DNA of 64,000 bases from an uncultured Chitinophagaceae bacterium (GCA_937958995.1 CALGAP010000011.1:248001-312000), one strand, 5' to 3'. Positions 1 to 8,308 are shown, numbered from the stretch's first letter. The notes: generated by a model not told the origin, from the sequence alone. A program made the numbers and translations.

Positions 1-1
1 T

Positions 2-664
2 GTGTACATCGATGTACGCGATGTGCAGATCAATGTATCCGGCGACTCTGCCAATGATAATGGCTGGCAAAGTCTGCAGGGTGTAAACGCAGGCATCTAC
101 AACCTGCTGGATTTGGTAAATGATAAAGACACGCTGCTGGCACTGGCCGATATTCCCAGCGGCCGCCTGCAACAAATGCGGCTGATACTCGGTCCCAACA
201 ACAGCGTAGTGATCGATGGCGAGGAGTTTGATTTGAAAACGCCCAGCGCTCAACAAAGCGGACTAAAGCTGAACATTCACCAGGATGTAAAGGCTGGCAT
301 GTTGTACACCATCCTGCTCGACTTCGATGTGGCGAAATCCATCGTAAAAACCGGCAACAAAAATTTCATTCTTAAACCAGTGATCCGCACCATCCTCAAC
401 GAAGCCGGCATACAGACCGGCGATATTAAAGGATGGGTGCTGCCCGATTCGGTGCTCACATCGGTATTGGCCCTGCAAGGACAAGATACCGTTGCCAGCA
501 CCTATACCGACAACACCGGCGGCTATATGATCAAAGGACTCAACCCGGGAAGCTACGATCTGCACTATTTGCCTGCAGACTCAGGGTGGAATAAGGAAGT
601 AAGAACAGGAGTAAACGTGAATGCCAGGCAGGTGACGGTGGTGGATACGGTGTCGTTACATTAA
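2..664 (+). CDS. DUF4382 domain protein, 5' end outside window
   Basis: The reading frame is open to the left edge, so the real start and any signal peptide lie upstream; the GTG at base 2 is probably internal. About 220 residues are visible. Roughly the first 130 match the DUF4382 pattern of Bacteroidota cell-envelope proteins (IPSGRLQQMRLILG, then a strand-rich stretch ending in FILKPVIRTI). The last 85 residues look like a carboxypeptidase-regulatory-like beta-sandwich (GDIKGWVLP, then DNTGGYMIKGLNPGSYDLHY). No enzymatic residues are evident. A surface or periplasmic role is inferred from the family only. Confidence 0.8.
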   Translation: MYIDVRDVQINVSGDSANDNGWQSLQGVNAGIYNLLDLVNDKDTLLALADIPSGRLQQMRLILGPNNSVVIDGEEFDLKTPSAQQSGLKLNIHQDVKAGMLYTILLDFDVAKSIVKTGNKNFILKPVIRTILNEAGIQTGDIKGWVLPDSVLTSVLALQGQDTVASTYTDNTGGYMIKGLNPGSYDLHYLPADSGWNKEVRTGVNVNARQVTVVDTVSLH

Positions 665-816
665 CGTTTTTCATCCCCCAATTTTCCTTCTTCGTCATCA
701 CTTAGCCTGAAATATTCGCAGCGGCAACTATTTTGTCATTAAAATCTCCCCAATGAACAATATCGTTACGCTCATCGTGGTGCTGTTTGCTGTTCATTTC
801 TGCCACGCAGAGGTTG

Positions 817-1626
817 CTACGAAGAATGTAAATACCCCGCCATTTCATCCCTGTACTTCCTCGCCGCTTCGCCGGCTTTATACGCAAAGTCTTCCCCATG
901 AGAAGCAAAGATCACTGCACGGCTTACATTCACCAGTATGCCTACGTCTTTGTTCATCGCTTTGGCAGAAATATTTTTCAGGCTTCCTCCCTGCGCGCCT
1001 ACACCGGGCACAAGGTAAAAATGATCGGGCGTAATTTTGCGGATGTTTTCAAATTCCGAAGCCTGGGTGGCGCCCACAACAAACATCAGGTTTTCGGGTG
1101 TACCCCATTGTGAGGCAGTCTTCATCACTTTTTCATACAACAGTTCTCCGCCCGCCTGCTGCAATTCAAAGTCTTTGGCTCCGGCATTGGAGGTAAGACC
1201 AAGCAGGATAGTCCATTTGCCCGCATAATCCAGGAAGGGCTGTACGCTGTCGCTGCCCATATAAGGTGCCACAGTGATGGCATCGAAATCGAGGGCTTCG
1301 AAAAACGCTTTGGCATATTGGGCGGAAGTGTTGCCGATATCGCCGCGCTTGGCATCGGCAATGGTGAAATGCGTTTTGGGAATATAGTCGAGCGTCTTGG
1401 CCATAGCTTCCCAGCCCGGCAGACCAAGCGCTTCATAAAAGGCTGTATTAATCTTATAGCTCACGCAATATTCCTGCGTGGCGTCGATAATCTGCTGGTT
1501 GAAGGCAAAAACGGGATCGGGCTCGGATAATAAGTGACGCGGAATTTTGGTGATATCGCTATCGAGACCAATGCAGAGGTATGATTGTTTCTTACGTATC
1601 TCTTCTACCAATTGCTGACGTGTCAT
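817..1626 (-). CDS. pyrF: orotidine 5'-phosphate decarboxylase (type 2)
   Basis: Decarboxylates OMP to UMP, the last step of de novo pyrimidine synthesis, in the cytoplasm. The 269-residue product has the catalytic motif DAKRGD at residues 91-96 and the length of the longer, type 2 PyrF family. I chose the ATG at 1626 because it overlaps the kynU stop in an ATGA tetranucleotide and begins MTRQQLVEEI, as family members do; the frame stays open 18 codons further upstream inside kynU, which is not conserved-looking. It is the last gene of an SDR-kynU-pyrF run, so translation is probably coupled to kynU. Confidence 0.95.
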   Translation of the reverse strand: MTRQQLVEEIRKKQSYLCIGLDSDITKIPRHLLSEPDPVFAFNQQIIDATQEYCVSYKINTAFYEALGLPGWEAMAKTLDYIPKTHFTIADAKRGDIGNTSAQYAKAFFEALDFDAITVAPYMGSDSVQPFLDYAGKWTILLGLTSNAGAKDFELQQAGGELLYEKVMKTASQWGTPENLMFVVGATQASEFENIRKITPDHFYLVPGVGAQGGSLKNISAKAMNKDVGILVNVSRAVIFASHGEDFAYKAGEAARKYRDEMAGYLHSS

Positions 1627-2912
1627 GCGTGTTCTACGTGTTGTTGAAGTATTTGTGAGAGAATATGCGCAAATTGCCAAACTTCGGCAAAACTATTATA
1701 CAGCGGCACAGGCGCCAGGCGAATTACATTGGGTTCGCGCCAGTCGGTCATCACCCCTGCTTCAAACAGTGCTTCAAAAATTGCCTTGCCATTTCGCAGC
1801 ATCAGCATACTGAGCTGGCAGCCGTGTTCCTCATCGGCACGCGGAGTGATGAACTGGATAATTCCTTCGTTGTTGATACCATCCAGCAAGTAACACAGGT
1901 ATGAATAAAGCAATTTGCTTTTAGCCTGCAATTTTTCAAAACCGGCTTCTTCAAATATTTCCAAACTCGCGCGGTGCGCGGCATACAACAAAGGCGATGG
2001 TGTGCTCACCTGCCATCCTTCGGCAGTGGGAATGGGCACAAAGCCTTTTTTCATCAGGAAGCGCGTAGCCTTATCATATCCCCACCAGCCGGCAAAGCGT
2101 GGTATGCCGGGCACGCGGTGATATTTTTCATGAATATACACCCCACCCATTCCGCCAGGACCAGCGTTGAGATATTTGTAACTGCACCAGCACGCAAAGT
2201 CAACCTTCCACTCGTGCAGTTTCAAAGGAATATTGCCGGCCGCGTGCGCCAGGTCAAAACCGGCGATGGCGCCCACGGCATGTGCAGCGCGGGTGATGGA
2301 AGCGATATCATGCGCCTGCCCCGAATAATAATCAACACCGCTCCACAATACCAGCGCCAGCTCGTCTTTGTGCTTTTCAATGGCATCCAGTATATCGGCG
2401 CGGTGAATGGTATGACTTCCCGCGCGCGGACCTACCTCAATAATTACTTCATCGGGATCGAGGCCACGCTGTTTCACGTGCGTTTCCAGCATATACTGAT
2501 CGCTGGGAAATGCTTTGGCCTCGCATAAAATCTTATTGCGCCTGCCCTGCGGCCGGTAAAAACTTACCAGCATCAGGTGCAGGTTGATGGTGAGCTGGTT
2601 CATCACCACCACTTCATGATCTTTTGCGCCCACAATATTCGACAAAGGTTTGGTGAGCGTATCGTGGTAGTGCATCCAGGGCTCTTCGCTCATAAAGAAT
2701 GCTTCCACGCCCCAGGTGCTCCAATCATCCAACACTTTTTGCAAATAAGATTTGGTGCGCACGGGTTGCAGTCCCAGTGAATTGCCGAGAAAATAGATCT
2801 GCTCCTTACCCTCGCGCTCAGGAATAATAAATTCGTTCCTGAAATGCTTCAGCGGGTCAGCTGCATCCAATTGCTGCGCGCATTCAAGCGTATGATCAAA
2901 TTGCATGTTCAT
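1623..2912 (-). CDS. kynU: kynureninase
   Basis: PLP enzyme that cleaves kynurenine or 3-hydroxykynurenine to (3-hydroxy)anthranilate and alanine, in tryptophan breakdown and kynurenine-based NAD synthesis. 429 residues, the normal length. Visible marks are FLGNSLGLQP near residue 41, the PLP-binding FDLAHAAGN around 219 and the Schiff-base lysine K246 in CSYKYLNAGPGG. The start ATG shares one base with the stop of the upstream SDR gene (TAATG) and the 3' end overlaps pyrF by 4 bp, so the three are one transcription unit. No other kynurenine pathway gene is in the window. Confidence 0.96.
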   Translation of the reverse strand: MNMQFDHTLECAQQLDAADPLKHFRNEFIIPEREGKEQIYFLGNSLGLQPVRTKSYLQKVLDDWSTWGVEAFFMSEEPWMHYHDTLTKPLSNIVGAKDHEVVVMNQLTINLHLMLVSFYRPQGRRNKILCEAKAFPSDQYMLETHVKQRGLDPDEVIIEVGPRAGSHTIHRADILDAIEKHKDELALVLWSGVDYYSGQAHDIASITRAAHAVGAIAGFDLAHAAGNIPLKLHEWKVDFACWCSYKYLNAGPGGMGGVYIHEKYHRVPGIPRFAGWWGYDKATRFLMKKGFVPIPTAEGWQVSTPSPLLYAAHRASLEIFEEAGFEKLQAKSKLLYSYLCYLLDGINNEGIIQFITPRADEEHGCQLSMLMLRNGKAIFEALFEAGVMTDWREPNVIRLAPVPLYNSFAEVWQFAHILSQILQQHVEHA

Positions 2913-3697
2913 TAAATCACTCCTGTTTTACCGCCATCCACCGCAATGCTCACCCCGTTTACATACGATGCCGCGGGCGAAGCAAGGAAAGCTGCTACGG
3001 CAGCGAGTTCTGACGGTTCGCCAAAGCGGCGCATAGGACTTTCGTTTTTCAGTTTTTCCTCAACCACCGATTCATCCACTCCCTGTTTTTTAGCTGTGCC
3101 CTTAATAACTTCCTGTAGTCGTTGCGTCTTCGTAAACCCTGGCAGGATATTGTTGACCGTGATATTGAAACGCGCCACTTCATTCGACAAAATCTTTGCC
3201 CAGCTGGCTACTGCCCCACGCACCGTGCCCGATACAGCCAGGTGAGTGATGGGAATATAGATGGATGTGGAAATGATATTGATGATACGTCCATAACTCG
3301 CTTCCTTCATGCCGGGCAGACAAGCCATCGCAAGTATGTGATTGCACACCAGGTGCTGGTCGAATGCTTTTCTGAATTCATCTTCCCTGGCGTCTAACAC
3401 AGACCCTGCCGGCGGACCACCGGAATTGTTGACAAGGATATGAACAGGTTGTTTTTTTACATGCTCTTCGATTGCTTTTTTCACCGCTTCGGTGTCATCA
3501 AAATCTGCCACCAGGTAACCATGCTGCTGGCGCATAGAAGTATCGAGCGTTGACACAGCAGCTTGCAACCTGCTTTCATTACGCGCCATCAAGGTGCAAT
3601 TGGCGCCCAGCAAGGCCAGTTCTTCAGCTATAGCCAGTCCAATTCCCTGCGAACTGCCGCATATCACTGCATTTTTTCCTTCAAGCGAAAGATGCAT
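2912..3697 (-). CDS. SDR-family oxidoreductase with altered catalytic pair
   Basis: Short-chain dehydrogenase/reductase of 261 residues. The Rossmann motif GSSQGIG (residues 14-20), NNSGG (90-94) and the C-terminal AVDGG are present. The usual YxxxK active-site pair is not: the aligned segment AVSGTVRGAV carries Ser156 and Arg160. This belongs to a known SDR side branch (NNSGGPP plus SxxxR), so substrate and even redox activity are uncertain. The ATG at 3697 gives a family-like N-terminus; the open frame further upstream runs into the gene relic at 3726-3948. First gene of the SDR-kynU-pyrF run. Confidence 0.88.
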   Translation of the reverse strand: MHLSLEGKNAVICGSSQGIGLAIAEELALLGANCTLMARNESRLQAAVSTLDTSMRQQHGYLVADFDDTEAVKKAIEEHVKKQPVHILVNNSGGPPAGSVLDAREDEFRKAFDQHLVCNHILAMACLPGMKEASYGRIINIISTSIYIPITHLAVSGTVRGAVASWAKILSNEVARFNITVNNILPGFTKTQRLQEVIKGTAKKQGVDESVVEEKLKNESPMRRFGEPSELAAVAAFLASPAASYVNGVSIAVDGGKTGVI

Positions 3698-3725
3698 ATT
3701 CACTAACTTTTTTGGAGTGTCAAAC

Positions 3726-3948
3726 CTACTGAAAAAGATCGGGGTAACCGGTAATAATTGCGTCAACACCCATAACGTGCAGCGAGCATGACCGGGAGCG
3801 TATTTTCCGGCATCAGTCCACGCCAGCCCCTGTAACCTTGTTTATCGGAAGCAGGACGTTCCAGGCGTTCAGTTTTACGCACAACATGACATGCAATGAC
3901 CAATGCAAGGACTTTAAACAACTCAAAAATTTCCTTGATTTTATTCAT
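3726..3948 (-). pseudogene. remnant of a glycerophosphodiester phosphodiesterase
   Basis: The minus strand encodes a hydrophobic N-terminus (MNKIKEIFELFKVLALVIA) followed by DKQGYRGWRGLMPENTLPVM, which matches the start of the GDPD catalytic domain (HRG...PENT). Within about 10 codons the match switches frame to HVMGVDAIITGYPDLF and a TAG stop at 3726-3728, which matches the extreme C-terminus of GDPD proteins (MGVDGIITDYPD). The roughly 200 residues between are absent and the two ends are out of frame near 3763-3790. The catalytic HRG is also changed to YRG. I read it as an internally deleted, dead gene; it starts 10 bp after the PaiB-like gene. Confidence 0.68.
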
Positions 3949-3958
3949 GTCGCGCGGC

Positions 3959-4603
3959 TTAAGCCGTTTCTGTTTTTGAAAATAATTGTGCAGCGCGCTT
4001 CTTCATTTCCTCCGCAATAATTTTTCCGTCGCCACCCTGCTCATCCAGTTTCGCGATAATGTTGTGAAAACTTGCTTCGTCGCGGTTCTGGCTAAGCTTG
4101 AACACATTGTCTATTTCTTTCACCTCCACAGCAAATGCAACAATAGCTTTGCTCATTTGCTCCACATATTCGGTGGGCAGTTTTTCAAACAACGAGGGTG
4201 ATTGATCATTATTTTCAAACTTCGCCGTCAGGTCGCGCAATACGCCGAGCAATCCTTCCTGGTCAAGAAAGCGGATTTTTCCCTTGGCATGCACTGCCAT
4301 ATAGTTCCAGCTCGATCCTTGTCGCGGGTTGCTATACCAGCTGGCGCTTACGTAGGTATGCGCGCCCGAGAAAATGGCCAATACATTGGGATTTTGTGCA
4401 AAAGCCAGGTGATGATCTGTTTTTCGCATGATGTGACCGCAGATGGTCAACGTATCATTTTCTTCGCGAAGAATTACCGGAACATGCGTGGCCACGGGAT
4501 TACCCTGTGCATCGCAGCCGCAGAGGGTTATAAATGGATGTTGCTCCATGAATTCCCGGACCAGCTTTTGATTTTTTTCTTTGAAATAAGGTGGGCTATA
4601 CAT
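3959..4603 (-). CDS. PaiB-family FMN-binding protein
   Basis: 214 residues starting MYSPPYF, the typical opening of PaiB-like proteins, which have a split-barrel flavin-binding fold related to pyridoxamine oxidases and were first described as negative regulators of sporulation and protease genes in Bacillus. The core YVSASWYSNPRQGSSWNY around residue 85-102 and NYMAVHAKGKIRF are family-typical. In Bacteroidota the role is unclear; a flavin- or haem-linked stress function is possible. A TATCTTCG box at 4608-4615 lies 4 bp before the ATG. Confidence 0.88.
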   Translation of the reverse strand: MYSPPYFKEKNQKLVREFMEQHPFITLCGCDAQGNPVATHVPVILREENDTLTICGHIMRKTDHHLAFAQNPNVLAIFSGAHTYVSASWYSNPRQGSSWNYMAVHAKGKIRFLDQEGLLGVLRDLTAKFENNDQSPSLFEKLPTEYVEQMSKAIVAFAVEVKEIDNVFKLSQNRDEASFHNIIAKLDEQGGDGKIIAEEMKKRAAQLFSKTETA

Positions 4604-4666
4604 GAAGCGAAGATATAGATAGTGAAGGACTTATTGCCAGTCAGATGAGTGGACGGAGCGGAGATT

Positions 4667-4698
4667 GAAAAAAAATGCGGTCCCGCCAGGAGACCGCA
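4667..4698 (-). terminator. intrinsic terminator after the Mrp ATPase gene
   Basis: Inverted repeat TGCGGTC (4676-4682) / GACCGCA (4692-4698) with a 9-base loop. Read on the minus strand it is followed by a run of eight T. It begins 9 bases after the Mrp/ApbC stop codon. Confidence 0.8.
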
Positions 4699-4706
4699 AT
4701 CATTTA

Positions 4707-5807
4707 TCAGTCAATAACTTCGGCTGTTTGCAATGCGGAGAGGTTGGCATTACGCATCGAAATGGCGCGCACCGTATTGGCGGCAAATTCTTCGAATGCA
4801 GCGCGGGTAATTTCGTCGTCGCTTACCATAATGGGTACCCCTATATCGCCGCCCTCGCGAATGGACTGCACCAACGGTATCTGGCCAAGGAATGGAATCT
4901 CATACTCTTCGGCCAGTTTCTTTCCGCCTTCTTTTCCGAATATGTAGTACTTGTTGCCGGGTAATTCAGCGGGTGTGAAATAACTCATATTCTCTACCAG
5001 TCCAATGATGGGAACGCGTATCTGCGCCTGGCCAAACATGGCGATGGCTTTTTTGGCGTCGGCCAATGCCACATCCTGGGGAGTGGTTACAATAACGGCG
5101 CCGGTAACAGGTACGGTTTGCACCAAAGTGAGGTGTATATCTCCTGTGCCCGGGGGCATATCGATCACCAGGTAATCGAGTTCGTCCCAATATACATCGG
5201 TCACAAACTGGCGGATGGCGCTGCTCGCCATAGGTCCGCGCCATACTACCGCGCTTTTTTCATCAACCAGTAAACCTATGCTCATCAGCTTGATTCCGAA
5301 TCGTTCGAGGGGGACAATCATGCCCTTATCACCACCTACATCCATCATCATGGGACGTTCACCGCGCACACCAAACATGATAGGTACGCTGGGACCATAA
5401 ATATCTGCATCCATCAAACCCACTTTGGCCCCATGTTGCGACAATGCCAGGGCGAGGTTGGCAGCCACAGTGCTTTTGCCCACACCACCTTTGCCACTTA
5501 CAACTGCTATTACATTTTTTACATTGGGTAAAACAGCTTTGGCATCATGGCGGTTAGTGGTGGTATTGGAGGTAAAGTTGACGGTTACATTCGCATCTTT
5601 ATTCACTAAGTGTTTTATCGCATTTACACAAGCATTTCTTATCAGATCTTTTAGGGGACATGCAGGTGTGGTGAGCACGACTGTAAACGAAACATTGTTG
5701 CCGCTGATAACAATGTCTTTCACCATGTTGAGTGTAACTATATCTTTTCCAAGGTCTGGCTCCTGAACATTGCTTAATGCAGCTACAACTTTTTCCTCCG
5801 TCATCAT
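4707..5807 (-). CDS. apbC: Mrp/NBP35-family iron-sulfur carrier ATPase
   Basis: 366-residue P-loop ATPase of the Mrp/ApbC family, which handles iron-sulfur clusters for apoproteins. Residues 1-85 form a MIP18/DUF59 domain (VQEPDLGKDIV; TTPACPLKD with Cys50). The deviant Walker A is GKGGVGKST at 105-113, followed by DADIYGPS and the switch VIDMPPGTGD. The CxxC pair used in many Mrp proteins to bind a bridging cluster is absent: the segment after GLVENMSYF reads TPAELPGNKYYIFG, without cysteine. Own promoter (5839-5846) and own terminator indicate a single-gene unit. Confidence 0.93.
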   Translation of the reverse strand: MMTEEKVVAALSNVQEPDLGKDIVTLNMVKDIVISGNNVSFTVVLTTPACPLKDLIRNACVNAIKHLVNKDANVTVNFTSNTTTNRHDAKAVLPNVKNVIAVVSGKGGVGKSTVAANLALALSQHGAKVGLMDADIYGPSVPIMFGVRGERPMMMDVGGDKGMIVPLERFGIKLMSIGLLVDEKSAVVWRGPMASSAIRQFVTDVYWDELDYLVIDMPPGTGDIHLTLVQTVPVTGAVIVTTPQDVALADAKKAIAMFGQAQIRVPIIGLVENMSYFTPAELPGNKYYIFGKEGGKKLAEEYEIPFLGQIPLVQSIREGGDIGVPIMVSDDEITRAAFEEFAANTVRAISMRNANLSALQTAEVID

Positions 5808-5838
5808 CCAAGAATTTTGTTAAAAGTAAATTTGCCCG

Positions 5839-5846
5839 CAAAATTA
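5839..5846 (-). promoter_or_regulatory. -7 promoter box for the Mrp ATPase gene
   Basis: TAATTTTG on the minus strand fits the Bacteroidota consensus TAnnTTTG, 31 bp before the ATG at 5807. A divergent box for the plus-strand gene lies 45 bp away. Confidence 0.6.
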
Positions 5847-5891
5847 ACCAATAAGCCCTGTATTTTGTTGTAGTAATTAAGGCATAATCTC

Positions 5892-5899
5892 TATATTTG
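5892..5899 (+). promoter_or_regulatory. -7 promoter box next to the start codon at 5906
   Basis: TATATTTG matches TAnnTTTG exactly and ends 6 bases before the ATG at 5906, implying an almost leaderless transcript. It also argues against the in-frame TTG at 5897, which overlaps the box. Confidence 0.55.
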
Positions 5900-5905
5900 A
5901 AACGA

Positions 5906-6547
5906 ATGAAAAAATTTCTACTATTCCTGTGCCTTGGTGCCTTTGCTTATCCGCTGACAGCAAATGCCCAATTCGAAAGCCTGAGGGATTCTGTGGTGCA
6001 GTTATATGGTGTAGTAATGACTGCGGACAGCCTCAAGGCTATTCCCTACGTCACTGTGCAGGTACGCGGTCAGCGTCGCGGTACCATGACCAATGAGCAG
6101 GGGGTTTTTTCAATCGTTGTTCTGAAAGGCGACCAGATCGAATTTTCTTCAGTGGGTTATAAACCCAAGCTGGCCGAAATACCGCGCGACCTGGAGGGCA
6201 ACCAGTTTAGCCTGATCCAGTTAATGGTGACCGACACTCAATATCTTCCCGTCACCATCATAAGACCTCGTCCCACGCGCGAACAATTTGAACGTGATTT
6301 CGTGAACGTGCATATACCCGACGACGAAATAGAAATAGCACGCAAAAATAACGACGCTTCCAGGCGTCGCGCCCTCGCGCGCGTAGTGCCTACAGGCGGC
6401 AGCGAGAATGCCAACATCATGCTCCGTCAAAACGCACAACGCTACTATTACAGCGGACAAGCACCGCCCCAGAATATTTTCAACCCCTTTGCCTGGAATG
6501 AATTCATTCGCGCATGGAAGCGCGGCGACTTCAAAAACAAGAATTAA
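5906..6547 (+). CDS. exported carboxypeptidase-regulatory-like domain protein
   Basis: 213 residues with a clear signal peptide (MKKFLLFLCLGAFAYPLTANAQ cleaved after NA, shown here only as its type). Residues about 30-100 are a CarboxypepD_reg-like beta-sandwich (YGVVMTADSLKAIPYVTV, then TMTNEQGVFSIVVLKGD, then SVGYKP), as found at the N-terminus of TonB receptors. The rest is rich in Arg and Asn with no known motif. It lacks a receptor barrel, so it is a stand-alone periplasmic or envelope protein of unknown function. Its stop overlaps the SRPBCC relic by 4 bp on the other strand. Confidence 0.85.
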   Translation: MKKFLLFLCLGAFAYPLTANAQFESLRDSVVQLYGVVMTADSLKAIPYVTVQVRGQRRGTMTNEQGVFSIVVLKGDQIEFSSVGYKPKLAEIPRDLEGNQFSLIQLMVTDTQYLPVTIIRPRPTREQFERDFVNVHIPDDEIEIARKNNDASRRRALARVVPTGGSENANIMLRQNAQRYYYSGQAPPQNIFNPFAWNEFIRAWKRGDFKNKN

Positions 6548-6762
6548 GCTTGAAGATGCTTCTTGAGTAATTCCAGCGCCACCGGCCACGCTTTGCTGTA
6601 ATTGATTCCCGATTCGGCAATTTCCCAGGCAGGCGTATATATGCCACCGGGTTTAGCTTCGATCAGTGAACGCGACACACCCCACCATGGCTGAAGATGT
6701 GCATGATCGATGAACGCCTGTATAACCTGAAGGAAATATTGAATACATTTGCGCTCGACCAA
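6544..6762 (-). pseudogene. internally deleted SRPBCC/AHSA1-like gene remnant
   Basis: A 72-codon minus-strand frame. Its middle, AFIDHAHLQPWWGVSRSLIE then KPGGIYTPAWEIAESGINY, matches the WWG region of SRPBCC (START/AHSA1) proteins; its end, KAWPVALELLKKHL, matches their C-terminal helix. About 60 residues that should lie between are missing, in frame, and the first 15-20 residues of the fold are unrecognisable. The frame runs up to the hbd promoter region. I interpret it as a decayed gene rather than a short functional protein. Confidence 0.62.
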
Positions 6763-6772
6763 ATTTCAGATC

Positions 6773-7669
6773 ATGTCAGTAAAAAATGTCTCTGTTATCG
6801 GTGCCGGCACCATGGGTAACGGCATTGCACATGTTTTTGCGCAAAATGGTTTTCCCGTTACTTTGATCGATGTGAATGCAGCCCAGCTGGAAAAAGCCTT
6901 GCAGACCATTTCGAAAAATCTTGACCGGCAAGTGGCGAAAGGAACGATAACCGAAGAACAAAAGCAAGTGGCGCTGAAAAATATTTCCACCTCCGGCGAC
7001 GTAGCTGCGGGCGTAAAACAAGCCGACCTGGTAGTAGAAGCCGCTACGGAAAATGTGGAACTGAAACTTACAATCTTCAAACAGCTGGACGAATCAGCAC
7101 CCGCTGCGGCAATATTGGCAAGCAACACATCTTCTATTTCCATAACAAAAATTGCTGCCGCCACCAAAAGACCTTCGCAGGTAATCGGCATGCACTTTAT
7201 GAACCCCGTGCCGGTGATGAAGCTTGTGGAAGTTATTAACGGCTATGCTACCTCGAAAGCGGTTACTGATACCATTGTTACGTTAAGCAAACAGTTGGGT
7301 AAAACGCCCTGCGTAGTAAACGACTATCCCGGCTTTATAGCCAACCGCATATTGATGCCCATGATCAATGAGGCAATTTATAGCCTGTACGAAGGCGTGG
7401 CTGGTGTGGAAGAAATTGACACCGTGATGAAACTGGGCATGGCGCATCCCATGGGCCCGCTGCAACTGGCAGATTTTATAGGTCTGGATGTTTGCCATTC
7501 AATTTTACAGGTATTGCACGATGGTTTTGGCAACCCGAAATACGCACCTTGTCCGCTGCTGAGTAATATGGTGACGGCGGGTTATCTGGGGGTAAAAAGC
7601 GGGGAGGGATTTTACAAATACACGCCGGGTAGTAAGGAGTTGGTGGTGAGTGAGCGTTTTAGTAAATAG
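6773..7669 (+). CDS. hbd: 3-hydroxybutyryl-CoA dehydrogenase
   Basis: 298-residue NAD(P)-dependent dehydrogenase interconverting 3-hydroxyacyl-CoA and acetoacetyl-CoA in beta-oxidation or butyrate-type metabolism. The NAD-binding GAGTMGNGIA lies at residues 10-19, the catalytic histidine is in IGMHFMNPVPVMKLVE, and the C-terminal 3HCDH domain (NRILMPMINEAI; MGPLQLADFIGLDV) is complete. The ATG at 6773 gives the standard MSVKNVSVIG start; an upstream in-frame TTG at 6749 would add an unconserved tail. Single gene, convergent with the yigZ group. Confidence 0.95.
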   Translation: MSVKNVSVIGAGTMGNGIAHVFAQNGFPVTLIDVNAAQLEKALQTISKNLDRQVAKGTITEEQKQVALKNISTSGDVAAGVKQADLVVEAATENVELKLTIFKQLDESAPAAAILASNTSSISITKIAAATKRPSQVIGMHFMNPVPVMKLVEVINGYATSKAVTDTIVTLSKQLGKTPCVVNDYPGFIANRILMPMINEAIYSLYEGVAGVEEIDTVMKLGMAHPMGPLQLADFIGLDVCHSILQVLHDGFGNPKYAPCPLLSNMVTAGYLGVKSGEGFYKYTPGSKELVVSERFSK

Positions 7670-7700
7670 TGGTAAGCTATTTCGGGAAGATATATTTCCC

Positions 7701-8306
7701 TCATAACTTTTCGATCTCCACCCCCTTTATATCTTTCAACCGAAACAGCACTTCATCCAGCCTGTTCTTCGGCACGCCAATGGTGAGGCTGCAAAACAAT
7801 TGCATTTCCTGCTGCAGCACACTGCAGTTGCATTGCTTTACCACCATCATCACGTCATTCATTACGGTGTAATCAAATTGCAACTTGTAGTTGACTTCAA
7901 CCTGCTTTTGCACGATGGGCGTTACCTGCAACACCAATGAGGCCGCGGTTTTATATGCATTGATCAGCCCAGGCACACCGAGTAGTGTGCCGCCAAAATA
8001 TCGAACTACTACCACGAGTATATTGGTGAGTTGCTTACTATCAATTTGACCCAGTATTGGTTTACCGGCAGTACCCGACGGCTCACCATCATCGCTCACG
8101 CGATATACCGTCTTATCAAGACCAAGACGATACGCAAAACAATGGTGCGTCGCTTTCGGATGTTCTTTTTTTATGGCTTCCATCCGCTTCTTGAAATCAT
8201 CAATGCTGGCAATGGGCCAGGCATAGGCCAAAAACTTGCTGCCGCGATCTTTGAACTCCGCGGTCCCCTCTCTGTCGATCGTATAGTAAAAATCTGCTTC
8301 GCTCAT
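7701..8306 (-). CDS. YigZ/IMPACT-family protein
   Basis: 201 residues. The N-terminal IMPACT domain (about 1-125) shows the family signatures KDRGSKFLAYAWP, ATHHCFAYRLG, SDDGEPSGTAGKPIL and VVVVRYFGGTLLG; the rest fits DUF1949. Eukaryotic IMPACT modulates GCN2, and bacterial YigZ is of uncertain biochemical role. It follows the DMT transporter by 2 bp and is the last gene of ribD-DMT-yigZ. Confidence 0.92.
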   Translation of the reverse strand: MSEADFYYTIDREGTAEFKDRGSKFLAYAWPIASIDDFKKRMEAIKKEHPKATHHCFAYRLGLDKTVYRVSDDGEPSGTAGKPILGQIDSKQLTNILVVVVRYFGGTLLGVPGLINAYKTAASLVLQVTPIVQKQVEVNYKLQFDYTVMNDVMMVVKQCNCSVLQQEMQLFCSLTIGVPKNRLDEVLFRLKDIKGVEIEKL

Positions 8307-8308
8307 AT

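Noticed and set aside
753..1034. Plus-strand frame starting with a signal-peptide-like MNNIVTLIVVLFAVHFCHA
   Set aside because: Most of it is antisense to pyrF, the sequence after the hydrophobic start has no sensible composition, and no promoter box is close.
1974..2528. 184-codon open frame on the plus strand inside kynU
   Set aside because: Fully antisense to a strongly supported kynureninase; amino-acid composition is that of a shadow frame.
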